From Chromobacterium haemolyticum DSM 19808 (lineage in GTDB: Bacteria; Pseudomonadota; Gammaproteobacteria; Burkholderiales; Chromobacteriaceae): 64,000 nt of DNA. The position numbers and the translations under genes were made by a program. Where the stretch lies: assembly GCF_000711885.1 (NCBI RefSeq), contig NZ_JONK01000001.1, positions 1 to 64,000 of the forward strand, in the 5' to 3' direction. Numbering within the stretch: the stretch's first letter is position 1; every line of letters starts with the position of its first letter. Positions 7,500-15,969 of this stretch are shown piece by piece. The notes beneath the pieces are model-generated. The model was not told where the DNA came from, made no database searches, and saw nothing but the letters and a program-made list of their open reading frames with translations.

Positions 7500-9002
7500 T
7501 CAGTGAATTTGGTAGACCGGATCCAGCAGCAGCGGGGCGATGGCTTGCGCGCCGCTGAGGGATTCGGGCAGAGGGTTGGCCGGAGGCAGCGCCAGCAGCA
7601 GCCTGGCGGTGTCCTGAGCGCTGCGCACCTGATAGATGGCGCTCCATTCGTCAGGTTGCAGCTTGAGTGAGCGCAGGCCGGCTGCGGCCAGCCGGTTGAT
7701 GCGCGCCTCGCGCCCCTTCATTTCGTCCATGCCGCCGTCCGGCAGCGCAAAGGCGTTGCGGGCCGGCGCGGCGTCGTGGGCGATACGGTCCAGGAACTGC
7801 TTGCGGCTTAACAAGGTGGCGCTGTTGATCCAGGTTTCTCCGCCTGGCCAGCCTTTGACGTTGGGCGGCGCGAACACATCCTGGCCCAACTGGCGATTAA
7901 GACCGGCCAGCGCGCGCCAGTCCGGTGGGCTGAGGTCGAAAGTCACCAGGGTGCCTATGGTCAGCTCCAGCGGTGATTTCACCAACTGGCCCTGGCTGTT
8001 CCAGAACTGTGGGCTGAGCAGCAAGGCGCGCAGCAAGGGTTTGATCTCGTAACGACCATTGCGGAAGCCGCTGGCCAGCCGCTTGACGGCGGCCGGATCC
8101 GGCTTGGGCGAGATAAAGGCTTTCCAAAGTTTGGCGGTGATGAATTCGGCGGTGGCCGGCTGTTGCAGCAGCAGGTCCAGCACGGCGTCGCCGTCGAAGT
8201 TGCCGCGCTGGCCGAAGATCAGCTTATCGCCGTCGTCGTGCAGCTTGGGGCGGTTGACGAAACGGTCGTCGCGGTCCAAGCCCCAGCCGGTGAAGGCGCG
8301 GGCGGCCTCGCGGATATCCTGTTCGCTGTAATGGCCTTCGCCCAGAGTGAACAGTTCCATCACCTCGCGAGCGAAGTTTTCGTTTGGCTGGCCCTTGCGG
8401 TTATTGGCGGTGTCCAGGTAGCGCATCATCGCCGGATCGCGCGCGATGGCGTGCAGCATGTCGCCGAAATTGCCTAGCGCGTAGCGGCGCAGCAGCAGGT
8501 TCTGCTGGTACATCATTTGCGGCGAGCGCACCTTGTCCAGCGCTGAGACAAAGTGGTTATGCCAGAACAGAGTCATTTTTTCACTGAGCGGCGATGTGGT
8601 GTAGCGCATCTCGTTCAGCCACCAGCCGCGTAGTTCCACCGCGTGCTCGGCGCGTGCCTTTTGCAAGGCTTTTTTCTCTTCTTCGCTGAGATTGGGCTGC
8701 CCCGGCCGCTCGAAGGCTTCGTTCACCCAGGCCGGCGGCGGCGTGTCGGCGCTGGCGCGGGTATTGGCCAGCAGCCGGTCCACCGCGGCTTCTCTGCTTA
8801 GCGGCGCGTACACGGCGATTTGAGCCGGGTTGGCGCCGAAGCCGGTGCGAGACAGCAAGTGGCGAGCGCCGGCGATGCCGATGTCGGCCTGGGCTAGAGC
8901 GGGCAAGCTGAGAACGGCCAGCAAGACTCCAGTCTTGGCGATGACCCGAATGGCGCCCGCCACTTTTGTCAGCGGCCGGCAAAGGATTTGCATGGGGTTC
9001 AA
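7500..9002 (-). CDS. DUF1800 domain protein
   Basis: The 500-residue product has an N-terminal signal or anchor (about residues 14-38) and the features of the DUF1800 family: HLLSRTGFGANPAQI near residue 47, the LFWHNHFV block and ENFAREVMELFTLGEGHYSE. The family is widespread in proteobacteria and planctomycetes, almost always next to a DUF1501 gene as here, and has no settled function. The downstream DUF1501 product carries a Tat signal; this one has a conventional hydrophobic signal. Alternative downstream starts exist but would lose the signal peptide. Confidence 0.83.
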   Translation of the reverse strand: MNPMQILCRPLTKVAGAIRVIAKTGVLLAVLSLPALAQADIGIAGARHLLSRTGFGANPAQIAVYAPLSREAAVDRLLANTRASADTPPPAWVNEAFERPGQPNLSEEEKKALQKARAEHAVELRGWWLNEMRYTTSPLSEKMTLFWHNHFVSALDKVRSPQMMYQQNLLLRRYALGNFGDMLHAIARDPAMMRYLDTANNRKGQPNENFAREVMELFTLGEGHYSEQDIREAARAFTGWGLDRDDRFVNRPKLHDDGDKLIFGQRGNFDGDAVLDLLLQQPATAEFITAKLWKAFISPKPDPAAVKRLASGFRNGRYEIKPLLRALLLSPQFWNSQGQLVKSPLELTIGTLVTFDLSPPDWRALAGLNRQLGQDVFAPPNVKGWPGGETWINSATLLSRKQFLDRIAHDAAPARNAFALPDGGMDEMKGREARINRLAAAGLRSLKLQPDEWSAIYQVRSAQDTARLLLALPPANPLPESLSGAQAIAPLLLDPVYQIH

Positions 9003-9130
9003 GCATGGTCTCCCGACGCGCCCGGAGCGGGCGCAAGCCTATTCAGCTTAGAAGGCGCTTGTCATTGGTGTGTTAAGGCGCCGGCCGACTCTGTTAAAGA
9101 GTGTTGGCTGTCAGCGCGCGGCAGCTGGGG

Positions 9131-9136
9131 TATACT
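9131..9136 (+). promoter_or_regulatory. Probable -10 box of the thiB operon
   Basis: TATACT lies about 10-15 bp before the start of the TPP aptamer, where a transcript carrying the complete riboswitch must begin. A -35 box is weak (CTGTCA at 9108-9113, 17-bp spacing). Confidence 0.45.
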
Positions 9137-9144
9137 GGCCGGCT

Positions 9145-9218
9145 GTCACCAGGGGTGCCCGCGCGCGGGCTGAGAAAATACCCTGCAACCTGATCTGGGT
9201 CATGCCAGCGGAGGGAGC
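9145..9218 (+). ncRNA. TPP riboswitch (THI element)
   Basis: The conserved aptamer blocks occur in order: AGGGGTGC (9151-9158), GGGCTGAGA (9167-9175), ACCCTGCAACCTGATCTGGGT (about 9180-9200) and CATGCCAGCGGAGGGA (about 9201-9216). These are the pyrimidine-sensing and pyrophosphate-sensing arms of the thiamine-pyrophosphate aptamer. The element lies 67 bp upstream of thiB, so high TPP should repress the thiB-GNAT-thiP-thiQ operon. No obvious terminator hairpin with a T run lies between aptamer and ATG, which favours control at translation initiation. Confidence 0.95.
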
Positions 9219-9284
9219 GTGATGCGCGGGCGCTGCTCGCATTCCGCTTGCTCCGGCCAATTGCCATTGTGTACGGAGATGTCC

Positions 9285-10301
9285 ATGAAGCGTTTTCCCT
9301 CTTTGATCGCCGTTACGCTGGCGACGGTCAGTCTGGCCGCGTCGGCGGCCGAACTGCGCGTGCTGTCGCACAGCTCGTTCACGGTGTCCAAGCCTCTGCT
9401 CGCGGAGTTTGAAAAGCAGAACGGCGCCAAGGTGTCCATCATCAAGGCCGGAGACGCCGGCGAGATGCTGAACAAGCTGATCCTGACCCGGGCCAATCCC
9501 ATCGCCGACGTGGTGTTCGGCATCGACAACAGCCTGATCGGCAAAGCTCAGCAGGCCGGCGTGCTGGCGCCGGTGCCGGCGGCGCTGGCTCAAGGCGGCA
9601 AGGCCGCTTTGCCGGGCGCTGTCAGCATAGATTACGGCTACGTCACGCTCAATTACGACAAGGCCTGGTTCGCTCAGCGTCAATTGGCCTTGCCCAAGAC
9701 CTTGGAGGATTTGACCAAGCCGGCCTACAAGAACCTGCTGGTGGTGCAGAATCCGGCCACCTCCAGCCCTGGGCTCGCCTTCATGCTGTCCACCGTCGCC
9801 GCGATGGGCGAGGACAAGGCCTTCGCCTTCTGGGGCCGCTTGCGCGACAACGGGCTGAAGGTCAGCAAAGGTTGGAGCGAATCCTATTACACGGACTTTT
9901 CCAAAAACGGCGGCAGCCGGCCGCTGGTGGTCAGCTACGCCACCAGCCCGGCCGCGGAGGTGTTCTACAGCAAGCAGAAACTGAACGACGCGCCCACCGG
10001 CAATCTGCCCTTGAAAGGCGGTGTGTTCCGTCAGGTGGAAGGCGCGGCTCTGGTCAAGGGCGGCAAGGAGGCGGCGCTGGGCGAGAAATTCATCGCCTTC
10101 CTGCGCTCCGAGGCGGTGCAGAAGGATGTGACCACTACTATGTGGATGTATCCGGTGATGGACAAGGTGGCCTTGGATCCGGTTTACCGCTTCGCCGAGC
10201 AGCCGACCGCGCACGACACTCCGGACAGCAAGGTGATCGCCGAGCGCTCCCGGCAATGGGTGTCCCGCTGGACTCGGGTGGTATTGAAGGGCGGGCAATG
10301 A
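9285..10301 (+). CDS. thiB: Thiamine ABC transporter substrate-binding protein
   Basis: ThiB is the periplasmic thiamine/TMP/TPP-binding protein of ThiBPQ. The 338-residue protein has a signal peptide (about 1-21, ending ASA), then ELRVLSHSSFTVSKPLLAEFEKQNG, and the ISxDYGYVTLNYDKAWF and NPATSSPGLAFML segments typical of ThiB-like iron/thiamine-binding proteins. The start at 9285 was chosen over the upstream in-frame ATG at 9219 because it follows ACGGAG and places the signal peptide at the N-terminus. The TPP riboswitch upstream supports the substrate assignment. The stop overlaps the next ATG. Confidence 0.94.
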   Translation: MKRFPSLIAVTLATVSLAASAAELRVLSHSSFTVSKPLLAEFEKQNGAKVSIIKAGDAGEMLNKLILTRANPIADVVFGIDNSLIGKAQQAGVLAPVPAALAQGGKAALPGAVSIDYGYVTLNYDKAWFAQRQLALPKTLEDLTKPAYKNLLVVQNPATSSPGLAFMLSTVAAMGEDKAFAFWGRLRDNGLKVSKGWSESYYTDFSKNGGSRPLVVSYATSPAAEVFYSKQKLNDAPTGNLPLKGGVFRQVEGAALVKGGKEAALGEKFIAFLRSEAVQKDVTTTMWMYPVMDKVALDPVYRFAEQPTAHDTPDSKVIAERSRQWVSRWTRVVLKGGQ

Positions 10302-10846
10302 TTCCGGATATCGAAACACCGCGGCTGCTGTTGCGTCATCTGGACCCGCAAACGCTGTGGCTGTGCCTGGCCGGCCAACCGGAAACGGCGGCCGAGCTGC
10401 TGGGCGCGCCGCTGGCGACGGAATGGCTGAACGAGCAGGACTTGATGGCTTTGCGGCTGGACGATATCGAACGCCAGCCCGATTACGCGCCCTGGTCGGT
10501 GCGCGCTTTGCTGCGTCGCGAGGATCTGACGATGGTGGGCCACGCCAACTTTCACTCCTTGCCCGGCCATCCTTATCTGGGCGGTTACGGCGATGTGGAA
10601 CTGGGCTATACGATTTACCCGGCGTATCGCCGCCAAGGCTACGCCCGCGAAGCGGTGCTGGCGATGGGCGCCTGGGCGGCCCGGGCCGGCGCGCCGCGGC
10701 TGGTGCTGTCCATCGCGCCGGATAACCTGCCTTCGCAATGTTTGGCTGAGGCTTTGGGCTTCGCCAAGGCGGGCCAAAGCGAGGACGAGGATGGCGTGGA
10801 GGATGTATTGACCGCCTGTTGGCCGTTGAAGGGAACGCAGTCTTGA
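10298..10846 (+). CDS. GNAT family N-acetyltransferase inside the thiamine transport operon
   Basis: This 182-residue protein is of the RimJ/RimL-like GNAT type: it opens with IETPRLLLRHLD, has the VELGYTIYPAYRRQGYAREAV block with the acetyl-CoA pyrophosphate-binding R/Q-x-x-G-x-A signature (RRQGYA at 111-116) and closes with SIAPDNLPSQCLAEALGFAKAG. The acceptor substrate is unknown. Its ATG overlaps the thiB stop (ATGA), and its stop overlaps the thiP ATG (TGATG), so it is translationally coupled on both sides and falls under the TPP riboswitch. It is not part of the standard ThiBPQ transporter, which makes the position notable. Confidence 0.88.
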   Translation: MIPDIETPRLLLRHLDPQTLWLCLAGQPETAAELLGAPLATEWLNEQDLMALRLDDIERQPDYAPWSVRALLRREDLTMVGHANFHSLPGHPYLGGYGDVELGYTIYPAYRRQGYAREAVLAMGAWAARAGAPRLVLSIAPDNLPSQCLAEALGFAKAGQSEDEDGVEDVLTACWPLKGTQS

Positions 10847-12399
10847 TGCTGAGCGGTAGGAGCCGCCTATTGCTGGCGGCGCCCCCCTTGCTGTTTTTGC
10901 TGGCCATGTCCGCCTTGCCGTTGGCGCGCTTGTTGCAGGAGGGCGGAGAGCCGCTGTCCTTCGGTTTGCTGAGCGATCCCTATCTGCGCTGGCGCATGTT
11001 GTGGTCGGTGCTGCAGGGCGGCGCGACTTGCTTGCTGGCCTTGTTGCTAGGCGTTCCGGCGGCGTGGGCGTTGGCCCGATTCCGTTTCGTTGGGCGCGGC
11101 TTGGCGCTGCGCCTGTTGATGTTGCCCTTTGTGATGCCCACCTTGGTCGCCGGGGTAGGAGTGCTGGCGCTGTTCGGCCCGCGAGGATTGAGCGGGCTGA
11201 ATCTGCAGGACTCGCCCTGGCTGTTGCTGTACGGCAATCTGTTTTTCAATCTGCCGCTGGTGATTCGCTCCGCCGCCGATGGCTTCGCTCAGGTGCCCGC
11301 CAGCCGGCTGGCCGCTGCCCGCAGCCTGGGCGCCGGCCGCTGGCGCGCGTTCTGGCGGGTGGAATGGCCGGCGGCGCTGCCCTGGTTGCTGCCCAATCTT
11401 TGCTTGGTCTTTCTCTACTGTTTCTCCGGCTTCGGTCTGGCCTTGTTGCTGGGCGGCCAGCGTTATGCCACGGTGGAAGTCGAGATCTACACGCTGGTGG
11501 CGTATGAGCTGAACCTGGCCGACGCCGGCGCGTTGGCGTTGTTGAGCCTACTGGTGGCCGGCAGCGTCGCCGCGGTCTACGCCTGGCTGGAAGCGCGTTT
11601 GGGCGTGCCGGCGCGCTGCGAGCCGCTGCTCCCCGCGCCCGCGCGGACCTGGGTGGACCGCGCCTGGCTGACGGCGGGCCTCGCCATCCTGTTGATCTTC
11701 GCAGGCTTACCCTTGCTGGCGGTGCTGTGGAAAGCGCTGTCCGCGCTTGATGAGCTGCCCGCGCTGTGGGATGAGGAACTGCGGCTGGCCTTGTTCAATT
11801 CGGCGCGCTTCACTGTGATGACCGTGCTGCTGTCCGGGCTGCTGGGCCTGTGCCACGCACTGGCGGCGGGGCGTTGGTTGTGGCTGCGGGCCCTGGCGTT
11901 TCTGCCTTTCGTGGTGTCGCCGGTATGCGTGGCTTTTGGCCTGTTGCTGCTGTACCCAAGCTGGAGCGCCAATTTGGCCATGCTGTTGGCGGCCTACATT
12001 TTGTTGGCCTATCCCTTCGTGGCCAAGGCCGCCGGCGCGGCGCTGGACGGCATGCCTGAACATCTGGCGCAGGCGGCGCGCTCCCTGGGCGCCAGCCCTT
12101 GGAAGGTGTTCCGGCGGGTGGTTTGGCCCTTGCTGCAACCTGCTTTGCGGCGCGGGCTGGCCTTCGCCGCCGCCACTGCGGTGGGGGAGTTCGCGGTTAC
12201 CTTGTTTCTGTCCCGGCCGGAATGGCTGACCTTGACCACCTTGATTTATCAAAAGCTGGGCCGGCCCGGTGAGGCCAACGCGGACGCGGCGATGCTGTTG
12301 TCCGGCCTGCTGATGGTGCTGGCCACACTGGCTTTTGCCGTGATTGAAAGCGGGACGACTAGACCGGGGGAGCCGGAGAAAGGAGACCGGTGTGCTTGA
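10846..12399 (+). CDS. thiP: Thiamine ABC transporter permease
   Basis: ThiP is the fused double-domain inner-membrane permease for thiamine/TPP. The 517-residue protein contains two repeated permease halves with about 12 hydrophobic segments and two EAA-type cytoplasmic loops that contact the ATPase (AAARSLGAGRWRAFWRVEWP and AQAARSLGASPWKVFRRVV). The start at 10846 overlaps the acetyltransferase stop. Size and duplicated architecture match ThiP and the related FbpB iron permeases; the riboswitch and ThiB next to it settle the assignment. Confidence 0.93.
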   Translation: MLSGRSRLLLAAPPLLFLLAMSALPLARLLQEGGEPLSFGLLSDPYLRWRMLWSVLQGGATCLLALLLGVPAAWALARFRFVGRGLALRLLMLPFVMPTLVAGVGVLALFGPRGLSGLNLQDSPWLLLYGNLFFNLPLVIRSAADGFAQVPASRLAAARSLGAGRWRAFWRVEWPAALPWLLPNLCLVFLYCFSGFGLALLLGGQRYATVEVEIYTLVAYELNLADAGALALLSLLVAGSVAAVYAWLEARLGVPARCEPLLPAPARTWVDRAWLTAGLAILLIFAGLPLLAVLWKALSALDELPALWDEELRLALFNSARFTVMTVLLSGLLGLCHALAAGRWLWLRALAFLPFVVSPVCVAFGLLLLYPSWSANLAMLLAAYILLAYPFVAKAAGAALDGMPEHLAQAARSLGASPWKVFRRVVWPLLQPALRRGLAFAAATAVGEFAVTLFLSRPEWLTLTTLIYQKLGRPGEANADAAMLLSGLLMVLATLAFAVIESGTTRPGEPEKGDRCA

Positions 12400-13360
12400 G
12401 CTCATAGGAATTGAAAAGCGTTTCGGCGCGCGGGTGGCGGCGGATGGCGTATCGCTGGAGGTGGCGGCCGGGGAGACTCTGGCCCTGCTGGGACCGTCCG
12501 GCTGCGGCAAGAGCAGCTTGCTCAAAATCATCGCCGGCCTGCTGCCGCTGGACGGCGGCGCCGTTCGTTTTGAAGGCGAGGACATCAGCCGGCTGCCGCC
12601 GGAGCGGCGCGGCTTCGCGCTGATGTTCCAGGATTTCGCTCTGTTTCCGCATTTGGACGTGGCGGGCAATGTGATGTTCGGTCTGATCGAGCGCGGGCAG
12701 TCCCGTGCCCAGGCCGCTCGCGAGGCGGAAGCGATGCTGGAGCGGTTGGGGTTGGGCGGTTATCAGCGGCGCAAGGTCTGGACCTTGTCCGGCGGCGAGC
12801 AACAGCGGGTGGCGCTGGCGCGCGCGCTGGTGACCCGGCCGCGGCTATTGCTGCTGGACGAGCCGTTTTCCAGCTTGGACGCGCACTTGCGAGGCCAGTT
12901 GCAAGGGGAGTTCACGCAGCTGCTGACGGAGTCGGGGATCCCGGCGATTCTGGTCACGCATGACCGGGAGGAGGCGTTCGCGATGGCGAGCCGCGCCGCC
13001 GTCTTGCATCAGGGGCGCATCGTGCAATGCGACGCGCCGCGGCATCTGCTGGCTAGGCCTGCAAACGCATGGCTGGCACGTTTCATCGGTTATGAAAACG
13101 TGCTGGAGCATGCTGTGGTGCCAGGCCGCGCGCTGCGGTTGGGGCCGCAGTACTCGCCGGCGCGTATTGAGTCGCTGACCTGGCTGGCGGACGGCGCCCG
13201 CGTGGAAGTGGCCGCGCAGGCGGGGCGTCTGAGTCTGAGCCTGTCCGCGCGCGAGGCGGCGAGCCTGGGCGCGGAGTTGCGGCTAGGCGGCCAGTTTGGC
13301 CTGGGGGTGAACGCCGAGGAGCTGATCCCCTTGCCGGGCGAGCTTAGCGCAGGCTCTTGA
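12392..13360 (+). CDS. thiQ: Thiamine ABC transporter ATP-binding protein
   Basis: ThiQ is the ATPase of the thiamine importer. Walker A GPSGCGKSS is at 34-42, the signature LSGGEQQRVALARAL begins near 132 and Walker B ends at D156 (LLLLDEP), followed by the H-loop VTHDREEA. At 322 residues it is about 90 longer than E. coli ThiQ; the extra C-terminal part looks like the TOBE-type extension of FbpC/PotA ATPases. A GTG start at 12392 is preferred because AAAGGAGA lies just upstream; it overlaps the thiP end by 8 bp. The 3' end overlaps the convergent motA by 17 bp. Confidence 0.92.
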   Translation: MLELIGIEKRFGARVAADGVSLEVAAGETLALLGPSGCGKSSLLKIIAGLLPLDGGAVRFEGEDISRLPPERRGFALMFQDFALFPHLDVAGNVMFGLIERGQSRAQAAREAEAMLERLGLGGYQRRKVWTLSGGEQQRVALARALVTRPRLLLLDEPFSSLDAHLRGQLQGEFTQLLTESGIPAILVTHDREEAFAMASRAAVLHQGRIVQCDAPRHLLARPANAWLARFIGYENVLEHAVVPGRALRLGPQYSPARIESLTWLADGARVEVAAQAGRLSLSLSAREAASLGAELRLGGQFGLGVNAEELIPLPGELSAGS

Positions 13361-14204
13361 TGCGTTCTTCCAGTTCTTCGAATTCCGGGCGTTCGCTCGA
13401 AAACAGCACCTTGCGGCCAAACTCGATGGCGCTGGGCGGCGGATAGCCCTGCATGCCGGCCAGCAGCACGGTCTTGATGCATTGCAATTCCTTGCTGTCC
13501 TCGTCCAGCTTCTGTTCCAGCAGCGAGCCCAGCGGCGTCACTATGCCGTAGGACAGCAGGATGCCTAGGAAGGTGCCGACCAAGGCGGAACCTATCATGC
13601 CGCCCAGCACCGCAGGCGGCGCGCCGACCGAGGCCATGGTGTTGACCACGCCCAACACGGCGGCGACGATGCCGAAGGCCGGCAAGGCGTCTCCCAGGCG
13701 CTGGATGGCGGCGATGGGCGCCATGCCCTCCTGATGGTGGGTTTCCAGTTCCACATCCATCAGGTTCTCAATTTCAAAGGCGTTCAGATTGCCGCTGACC
13801 ATGATGCGAAGGTAGTCGCGGATAAAGCCCAGCGCGTGATGGTCGCCGGCAATGGCCGGGTACTTGTTGAAGATAGGGCTTTGCTGCGGCGCGTCGACAT
13901 CGGCCTCCAGGGCCATCATGCCCTCTTTGCGCGCCTTGACCTGCAGTTCGTACAGCAGGCTGAGCAGATCCAGCGCGCGGGCCTTGTCATGGCGCGATCC
14001 CTTGAGCGCGGCGGGCAGCGCGCGCGCCACCGCTTTCAGGTTCTTGGTCTGATTCGCGACGATGAAGGCGCCCAGCGCGCCGCCCAGAATCGCCATCATC
14101 TCGGTAGGCATCGCGGAGAGAATGGCGCCGATGGCGCCGCCGTGGATCAGGAAGGCGCCGAAGATCATGCCGATCACGACGACGTAGCCGATGATTACAT
14201 TCAT
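13344..14204 (-). CDS. motA: Flagellar motor stator protein MotA
   Basis: MotA forms the proton channel of the flagellar stator together with MotB. The 286-residue protein starts MNVIIGYVVVIGMIFGAFLIHGG and has the four-helix layout with a large cytoplasmic loop (about 60-170) containing the charged torque-generating region, and the PAFGIVAAVLGVVNTM block of helix 3. The ATG at 14204 is preferred to an upstream TTG because it gives the family N-terminus. motB normally follows directly, but here the gene ends inside the 3' end of thiQ and no MotB is encoded in the window. It is also 20 kb away from the fli cluster. Confidence 0.93.
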   Translation of the reverse strand: MNVIIGYVVVIGMIFGAFLIHGGAIGAILSAMPTEMMAILGGALGAFIVANQTKNLKAVARALPAALKGSRHDKARALDLLSLLYELQVKARKEGMMALEADVDAPQQSPIFNKYPAIAGDHHALGFIRDYLRIMVSGNLNAFEIENLMDVELETHHQEGMAPIAAIQRLGDALPAFGIVAAVLGVVNTMASVGAPPAVLGGMIGSALVGTFLGILLSYGIVTPLGSLLEQKLDEDSKELQCIKTVLLAGMQGYPPPSAIEFGRKVLFSSERPEFEELEERIKSLR

Positions 14205-14278
14205 AGGAAGGAGTCCCAAGCGATTTGGGCCGCGGAGGGAGCGGCGCGTTTGCGAGATTAAAGAAGGCGGAATGCTTG

Positions 14279-14416
14279 GAGCCTGCCCTCGCTTTCGCGA
14301 GAGAGGGGCCAGGCGTTGCTGCGGAGAAAACGGTGTGTGCTAGCGGTACATGAGTATTTCGAAGCAGCACTCACCGTGTCACGTCTTACAACGCGCAGCA
14401 GATCGTAAACAGGAGC
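14279..14416 (-). mobile_element. MITE-like palindromic element, long form, inverted
   Basis: Read on the minus strand it starts GCTCCTGTTTACGATCTGC and runs through GTGACACGGTGAGTGC, CTCATGTACCGC and GCAACGCCTGGCCC to CTCTCGCGA...GGCAGGCTC. This aligns along its whole length with the copy at 6150-6291. It lies between motA and the small secreted protein gene, whose TGA stop (TCA at 14417-14419) sits exactly at its edge. The target duplication on the other side is not clear. Confidence 0.65.
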
Positions 14417-14758
14417 TCAGGCGCGGGGCGGCCGGCGCGGAGGTGCGGGCGGGTGGCGCAGTGAAAGGACAGTGGCGAAGCCGGGCCAGCCTGACTCCAC
14501 CGTGTTTGCCGCTAAGCCTGGACATGTGGATGGCAAAGCCTGGCACTCTCCGCATCCGCCCTGTTCGCCGCCGCAGTGGACATGGCTGCCGCTCGCGATG
14601 TGCATTGTGGTTATGTCTTGGCTGGCGGCATAGGATGGGCTGGCGCGGCCAAGCGCGTCGTCGGCGCGAACCGCGCCGTTGGCCAAGGATAGGGCCTGCC
14701 AAAGAATAAACAGCAGCAGGGCCAGCCGGGTAATGGATTTGAATGCCGATAGTCTCAA
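14417..14758 (-). CDS. Small Cys-rich secreted protein of unknown function
   Basis: Not recognised with certainty. From the TTG at 14758 the product is 113 residues and starts with a good signal peptide or anchor (SAFKSITRLALLLFILWQALSLANGAVRA). The mature part contains His and Cys in HVHCGGEQGGCGECQALPSTC, four to five cysteines in a short span, suggestive of metal binding or disulfides; it loosely recalls DUF2946-type copper-associated proteins. An in-frame ATG at 14854 would add 32 residues that do not look like coding sequence. The stop codon lies at the border of a MITE-like element, so the original C-terminus could have been changed. Confidence 0.5.
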   Translation of the reverse strand: MRLSAFKSITRLALLLFILWQALSLANGAVRADDALGRASPSYAASQDITTMHIASGSHVHCGGEQGGCGECQALPSTCPGLAANTVESGWPGFATVLSLRHPPAPPRRPPRA

Positions 14759-14982
14759 TGCAGGTTTCCCATGAGTCGCTGCGCAATCTAAAGCAGGATC
14801 TGCAGGTTGGCAAGCCTGTATGCGTGGTTTAGCGCTGAAACTGAGTATTTCCATGTTAATTAAATGGCATCTATCATGCCAATATCTTAATTGGAACTAT
14901 TTATTAGTTTAAAAACTCTACCTTTGCAGTGTGCGCCGGGAAAACGACCGCGCGCATACTTGACGATAAGGTTGAATGGAAA

Positions 14983-15954
14983 ATGATCAGTAGAAGACAC
15001 ATTTTGGGTTGGACAGGGGCTTTGCCCCTGCTGGCGCCGTTGGCGGCCAGCGTGTTGAGTTCTGCTTGCGTCAGCGCGGCGGGAGCAGCCAAAAGCTATC
15101 GGATAGACGCCAGCGTGGTTTCCGAAAATCAGGATTCCAGGGTTCGCAACCTGGTATTCCATTACACCGCCGTGCCCAACGCTCTGGCGCTGGAAATGCT
15201 CACGCAGGGCCAGCACGGAGCCAGTGCGCATTATCTGGTGCCGGATGCCGCTTTGCTGGGCATGTCCAACAAGGTGTACCAATTGGTGCCGGAAGAGCGC
15301 AGAGCTTGGCACGCCGGGCGCAGTTACTGGCAAGGAGACCGGCTGATCAATTCCAGTTCCATCGGCATCGAGATTGTGAATCTGGGCTATCCATCCCCGG
15401 AAGAGGACGAACTGCCCCTGATGCGGCGGCAGTGGTTTGACTTCGATGAGGCGCAGGTCTCGGTGGTGGCGCAGTTGGCGGCGGACATTATCGCGCGGCA
15501 TCAGATTCCGCCGCACAAGGTCGTGGGGCACTCCGACGTATCCCCGGGGCGCAAAGTGGACCCCGGTCCCAAGTTCCCGTGGGAGCGCTTATACCGCGAC
15601 TACAACATCGGGGCTTGGCCGGAGCGCGAGGCGGTGGAGTTCTACCTGCGGCAAGTGCCTTATCGCGGAGACATACGGGATTTGCAGAAACGCTTGCTGG
15701 ATTACGGCTATGAAGCGCCGCAAACCGGCGCGCTGGATAAAGAGACTCAGGAGGTGGTGGCGGCTTTCCAGATGCATTTCCGGCCAGCGCGTTATGACGG
15801 CGTGCCGGATACCGAAACTTCCGCGATTCTGGACGCCTTGCTGGAAAAGTACTTTAACCGGACGCGGCCTGGACGGGCGCTGGAGGCGAAGCCGGCCGCA
15901 CCGCCGAAAAAAGACAATGGAAAGGGCAGCGATACCTGGCCGCTGATGCCTTAG
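14983..15954 (+). CDS. N-acetylmuramoyl-L-alanine amidase, AmiD/AmpD-like, with peptidoglycan-binding domain
   Basis: The enzyme cleaves the amide between MurNAc and the peptide stem of muropeptides. From the ATG at 14983 the 323-residue product has a signal peptide with an RRHILGW start (twin-arginine-like) and a cysteine near its end (SSAC), which may be an imperfect lipobox. The amidase_2 fold follows: NLVFHYTAVP with the first zinc histidine, SSIGIEIVNLG, and VVGHSDVSPGRKVDPGPKFPW with the second histidine and the catalytic region. A peptidoglycan_binding_1 domain covers about 228-300 (RDLQKRLLDYGYEAPQTG). The closest known counterpart is E. coli AmiD, an outer-membrane lipoprotein. Confidence 0.88.
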   Translation: MISRRHILGWTGALPLLAPLAASVLSSACVSAAGAAKSYRIDASVVSENQDSRVRNLVFHYTAVPNALALEMLTQGQHGASAHYLVPDAALLGMSNKVYQLVPEERRAWHAGRSYWQGDRLINSSSIGIEIVNLGYPSPEEDELPLMRRQWFDFDEAQVSVVAQLAADIIARHQIPPHKVVGHSDVSPGRKVDPGPKFPWERLYRDYNIGAWPEREAVEFYLRQVPYRGDIRDLQKRLLDYGYEAPQTGALDKETQEVVAAFQMHFRPARYDGVPDTETSAILDALLEKYFNRTRPGRALEAKPAAPPKKDNGKGSDTWPLMP

Positions 15955-15969
15955 GATCTGCTCTTCGAC

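Noticed and set aside
9111-10907. 598-codon minus-strand frame
   Set aside because: It runs antisense through the TPP riboswitch, thiB and the acetyltransferase gene.
14379-14813. Alternative frame over the small secreted protein gene
   Set aside because: It has no signal peptide or recognisable pattern, and it runs into the MITE-like element; the overlapping frame with a good signal peptide is preferred.
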